64,000 nucleotides of DNA from NCBI GenBank assembly GCA_902702965.1, contig CACRXP010000093.1, positions 1,034,069-1,098,068 of the forward strand, written 5' to 3'. Under the pieces are notes generated by a model that had not been told where the DNA came from, searched no databases, and saw nothing but the letters and a program-made list of their open reading frames with translations. Source of the stretch: Spirometra erinaceieuropaei. Lineage: Eukaryota; Platyhelminthes; Cestoda; Diphyllobothriidea; Diphyllobothriidae. Positions 59,247-64,000 of the stretch are shown here, one piece after another. Each line of letters begins with the position of its first letter. Within the stretch, counting starts at the first letter, position 1. A program made the translations under genes and the position numbers.

Positions 59247-62200
59247 ATTAATCCAGGGTTTCGCATGCAATTAATCCCGCTAAGCGGTAGCCCTCACCTT
59301 TTTCTCCGTTGGTAATCTGTCCTGGCTTTTGCAGTTCGCCGCAAATTCTTCCTAACTGTTTTACTATTAACTGTTTACCATAGTCCTCAGTTTAGTGGCA
59401 CTGTTTATTTTTTCACTTCTTCCTAGCTTACCGGTTTTTTAACTTTTTTTCTTTTTGTTTAGTGCTGATAGTCAGTAAATTGACTTACGTTAAATGGTCG
59501 GAGCTTGAATTGAAATATTGCTTTTGTGTAAGTATGTGAATAAAGACGATGACAAGCCATTTTTGGGCTGCAAACAGAAAGTTGAGTAACAAATGGGAAC
59601 ATACAAGTTGACGAAGTCGCACAGTATCGGACAGGTAGATACATCAATATCAACGAAACCGTATGAAGTACTCATTCACTACTCATAAATTATCGAATTC
59701 CAGGTGTTTTTTACTTGATAATGCAGAAATTGAATGGGCAACGGGTTTGCTTTACAGCTATTAATGTGCAATATGTAGTTCTATATGCACACGGCAACAT
59801 CATTAACTTTTCTGTTCACGTAAGTCTAAAATGACACGTTAGTGAAAACACTGCTCTATTCGGAAGTGTCTACGAATTACACTTGCAATGCGTGTCGAAA
59901 GTGGTTCGTACGGCGCAAAAGGGGAGAGCGAGTCGACGTAAACCCCGGCGTATTCAAAGGAACTGCGATAGGCAGACTGTACATCATGCATCCCCATGAG
60001 GACTGAGTATTCTTTCTTCGAACGCTGTTGGCAAATGTGCCTGGTCCAACGGCTTTCGAGCGACTAAGATTCGCCAATTTCGCCAGTACATGCCAGGCTC
60101 TAAATTTATTGGAAAACGATCAATACTGCGTGTATGCATTAACGACGTTGCAATACGTCCCACGAATATCAACTTCATGCATTGTTTGCAATCACATTCA
60201 CCACCAGCGCTCTTTCCTCTCCAACATAATTATGGGGGAAATATAATCAAACATGCTTGGATATATCTTCCGTCGATTCAAATGTGGGTTTCACAGAAGA
60301 CGTCTACAACGAGGTTTAAGTAATGATTGAGTATATGTCCGCAGAAATCACGGGCAATGTTCTCAGTCAACTGGGATTGCGCATGTCCATATCTTTCATA
60401 TCACTCGTCGGCTGGGAAGTACCACCTGGCCCGCAAAAAGCATTTGCTACGCCATTAGGTCGCTGTTTTTACTCTAAGATCAAAAGGATCTAACATGAAA
60501 TTTGATGGGTGTTTCACGACTTCAAAAGCTGGCCTTTTGTACTTAAATTAAGGGCAGAATTTTACGTTTTATTGCGATAGGTCATGTCGTTCACTACCCA
60601 GACAGTGTGTTGCGCACTATGTTCCCAGGTCACACTGTCTTTCAAACAGTCGGTTTGGAAACAATTTTCAGATTCCCGGATAACTTTGAGTCCGATCCAA
60701 AGTTACACTACAATTTAAGTTTCAAAGTGCAACAGCTACACGCGCTTCACTGTAGGCAAACAATTCACTACACTATGACACCGAAAAGGTACAATCTAGC
60801 CTGTATGAAGTTTAGAATGGATGTGACCTACGTCGTGTATTGCCCAGAGGAAGTAGGAATATAGTCAGATACTAGGTTTTTTAAATAAATATCTCATAGC
60901 TTTAAAAAATCTCACAGTTGGAAACCCTTTCAAAATTAGAGTATTCCTGTTATTTAGTTAAACAAGTAAAGAGGATGCAAGTTGTTTTCTAAACCCGTAA
61001 AGCATATGTTCTCGCATGCTTTCGGTTGAATATTTTGAAAGTTAAATGGACATTGACGAGTGTCGAAAAAAATTAATATTAGAAAACTTTCTTAACTGTG
61101 CTGAGTTTGTTTTTTTCAGTGTGGCCAGGAAGAAGCAGATTTAAAAACCGACATCCCGTTGTAAGTGAAATAGTGAATGCTTATAGTGCAAGCCAAGCGG
61201 TACTGCAAATCCACTTAGTGACGTCATCTAATTCAAAATCGAAATCAACTCCCGGCTTATATGTTTTTCTGAGATTTTGTTTTGGGCCGGGCAAGCGATC
61301 ATATGGGAAAAGGCACAGGCTGCGTCTGCTCTCAGTAGCGGCATTGCTGTTCCAAATGGCCCAGCAATTACATGAATGCTGAGATTGAAGCACAGAAACT
61401 TTAGTTAATATTTCATTCCTTGCAACCACGTGTGAGGTATCTGGATGGCGCTGCTGTTGGTAGGTTTGCAAACGCGTGAGCAAATAAATTCATACTTACT
61501 CAAAATATTCCCCATATGTGATCCTGTCCCTATTCATTGATTTGAGAAACGCTAAAGAAAAACCCGAAGCATTCAATGCAAATTATCTATTTGTTTCCAA
61601 TAGTAATTTAGATAGTTCACCTTTTCATCGTTCAGGATAGAGGTTAGGCGGAGCGTTTAGCATCAAATAGAGAATTAATGGGTGCAATCTTAATTTCATT
61701 CTCAGCACGAAATTATGACAGAAGTATAGTCAATTTCTTGATATAATAAGGGAACTATGTAATAATCCGCATAAACTCGGAAACGGAAACCTGATTTGTA
61801 TGCATATATAACTGCAAAAATCTAAAAATCACTGACTGTTGCCAGTGATATACCTTATATACTTTGCCGAGCAAATCTTTAGCAACAAAGACCTTGAGGA
61901 TAGGTATGTCAGAGTGAAGCAGTGTTAGTAAATGATTGACTGTGCGAACAGTAATTTAATTTTCGACGTCGGGTACTACAGAATCGCAATGAAATAAAGA
62001 GCCGCCTTTGCCCCGCCCTAGTGGATTATGCGACATTGGAAAAAATGAAAGGATTTGGAAATGTCAGGTACTTCGCGCTGCATTTCAGCAGTGTTGTCTT
62101 GTCGTAATGGGACGCATGATAGATGAAAAACGTAGGTCAGATTAGTACTAGCTAGAAAATGGATAAAGGCGCAAATGCAAGACCAATCAAAACTCGTTTT

Positions 62201-63712
62201 TGCCGCATGTCCTACGGAAACCTGATGCACAGCCACAAAATAGAAAGAACACACGAAACTACCCACTCCTTCAACCTTGGCTCTATATGTGTCAACTTCG
62301 GATTATTGACGGATATATTGAATATGGTTTGAATTTCCTGTCTGACGTCAGTTTTCGATTGTCCAGAAATCACTTTTACTCTCAATGTCTCAAAATAGCA
62401 CGGGCAACACCATGTATCACTTCTTTAAAGATCATGAAAAATGGCGAAAAAACTGTGGTCTAGATTTCCAAGCGTAACTAGACAGTTGACAGACGTCAGC
62501 ACACATTTCGCAATTAGCATTGTGTCCATCAAAACACGAAACTGTAAATGCACACGGCTGTCAGTTTGGCAGCAGACCATCTTCCAGCTTCGAGTGCAAA
62601 GAGCAAGCCATTTACAGATATGACATATTTAAAGAAGCTTATACGTGTGGCGACAGAGTAAATTCCGATTATGCCAACAATGACGAACCACGGGATCCAG
62701 CAATATGTCCTTTCGATAAGCTTACATTCGGGGGAACAAAGCATCATTACCATATCCACTGAGGGCTCACGCTCTCCATGCCCTCGCAGCAACATCGTTG
62801 ACCCATCTCAGTTCGCCTTCGTAAAACAACTTCTTTAGAAACTAACACAACTATGTTAGATGAGTTTATTTGACACGCAAAAATCAGCTGGCATCCTACT
62901 GAATGCAAAGTCAATGGAAAGCCTTGGATGAAATATAACAAATTGATATACTATAATCTGTGCCAGTCTATTTATTTTGAAAGTGCCATAAAGAAGTCCA
63001 TTAAAACAGTGGAATAGAATGACGATAAAGTCTTTGCCTTTTGTGTTAGGATATTCACGGAATTTATTTTGAAACGCGCCTTAGTCATCCTAGATTATAC
63101 GGGCTATAGAACTACCTGGATACCTCTTTCGAAAACTGCAACCAATAAAATATCCACTCAATAGAATAATGGTCGGAGACAAAGCCTACTGATACAGCAT
63201 CTTGCCAGGGACTATAGGTCCCGAAACCCATTAAACGTCCGCACCGAGTCTTTGCCTTCCCATACAGCTCCACCTATAATTCCACGTCAGATGGATACTG
63301 ATCTAGAGGGCTCAGACTTACCAGACTGAATGATTATGGTGACGTTCGCTGTCGGCGCATTGACTGCAGCCACCTTGTCATTTGTCAAGCTTGAGAACCA
63401 AAAATGGGATGGTGACAAGCCTCCCTTACTGAGGACCTAATTGCAGGTTGCACTGAAAATTTCCGATTTCGGCATTTATTTTAACAATAATAGGCACAAT
63501 TCACTATTACCCAGATATGGTCATATTCGTTTGTTTGTTCTTAAATTTTTCTGGTTAAATGCTGCCCTTTATCTATTCGTACGGTAAAACGTGCAACAGC
63601 AGCAGTTTTTATCGAAGTTTGACGTCATGCAACGCATTGTTACCTGTTCAAAAAGACAAACAAATTGACAAGAAAATGTTCAATGACATTGCTGGCATGC
63701 TTAAACACGACT
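59247..63712. other. No recognised gene
   Basis: AT-rich with frames of up to 100 codons on either strand. No retroelement motif seen. A TGGTTT/TTTTTAAC/TTTTTTTC run near 59400-59460 is pyrimidine-rich but without further context. Confidence 0.4.
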
Positions 63713-64000
63713 TTAGTCGAAAGAACAGAAGGGCAACTCCCAGTTTATATCATGCCGAAGCAAGAACGCATTGGCGCGTTCTATCGCCATAAACAGCCAC
63801 CAATGGTTGTCTCTGTGTTTGCCCCTCAAAAGATCCAAGAAGGCCCTTGAAAAAATCTGCGGAATAATTTGCAGCATACGAAGAATATCAAGACCGATCA
63901 CTGGATCCTCGTAGCTCAATTCGAAGCTAGCGTAGCCGATGACATTAGTGTAAGTAAATTCAGTCGACTCCAAATTATTCAATCCGTTGAAGGCCAAATC
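63713..64000 (-). CDS. Unassigned open frame, open at window edge
   Basis: The minus strand is open for at least 95 codons and continues past the window end. Text near its start reads FNGLNNLESTEFTYTNVIG, then YASFELSYEDPVIGLDILR, then a mixed helical region (RAFLDLLRGKHRDNHWWLF) and a stop at 63713. The segment FTYTNVIGYASFELSYED aligns with FTSFEVFGYSHFELSYDD at 17.84-17.90 kb, with codon-aware divergence, which supports a real coding origin. No family recognised. It could be an ORF1 or gag-like protein of an element, or an exon. Confidence 0.35.
   Translation of the reverse strand, partial: DLAFNGLNNLESTEFTYTNVIGYASFELSYEDPVIGLDILRMLQIIPQIFSRAFLDLLRGKHRDNHWWLFMAIERANAFLLRHDINWELPFCSFD

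Overview
This window looks like gene-poor nuclear DNA from an animal with intron-scale spacing and a heavy load of old retroelements. The mix of Penelope-like elements (PLEs), CR1/L2-type and RTE-type LINEs, BEL/Pao and Ty3/gypsy pol genes and a tRNA-derived SINE fits a parasitic flatworm. A diphyllobothriid tapeworm or a trematode is my best guess; this is inference from element types, not from a diagnostic host gene. I found no convincing host protein-coding gene, rRNA, CRISPR array or bacterial-type operon. Almost every recognisable reading frame belongs to a transposable element and is broken by stops, frameshifts or truncation.

Layout. 0-3.2 kb: nothing recognised. 3.2-5.8 kb: a nearly full-length but dead PLE on the minus strand, bracketed by inverted terminal repeats of about 230-245 bp. 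6.1-6.5 kb: LINE linker scrap. 8.26-8.58 kb: RTE endonuclease scrap, abutting a long inverted repeat (8.58-9.39 kb). 11.3-13.3 kb: the 3' half of a Ty3/gypsy pol (RNase H, integrase) and a possible LTR. 13.3-19 kb: mostly featureless. 19-22.1 kb: the best-preserved LINE (endonuclease plus YADD reverse transcriptase, minus strand). 24, 28 and 31 kb: three PLE remnants. 32.1 kb: a LINE reverse transcriptase scrap. 35.5-38.9 kb: a dispersed repeat in two long copies and one partial copy, each carrying a degenerate telomere-like C-rich tract, with a CR1-like LINE remnant between copies 2 and 3. 40.3-42.9 kb: a CR1-like LINE with a possible ORF1, half an endonuclease and a truncated reverse transcriptase. 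44.48-44.68 kb: assembly gap. 45-46 kb: an unrecognised coding relic and a PLE remnant. 48.7-50.2 kb: the 3' part of an RTE LINE whose pol ends in a decayed zinc-finger array. 50.7-51.3 kb: a PLE tail with a well-kept GIY-YIG segment. 53.85 and 58.7-59.25 kb: tRNA-Ser-like SINE copies, the second built into a 200-bp-arm palindrome. 54.4-54.8 kb: PLE reverse transcriptase. 55.4-57.5 kb: BEL/Pao gag-protease-RT relic. 57.6-57.9 kb: RTE scrap. The end of the window holds one unassigned open frame on the minus strand.

The elements do not form a pathway. They are independent insertions, often nested or abutting. The observations most worth follow-up are the telomere-like repeat family, the modular tRNA-Ser SINE with its palindrome, the finger array on the RTE pol, the long hairpin at 8.6-9.4 kb, and a peptide conserved between 17.85 kb and 63.9 kb that I cannot assign. 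All family calls are by eye from remembered motifs; no database search was run.
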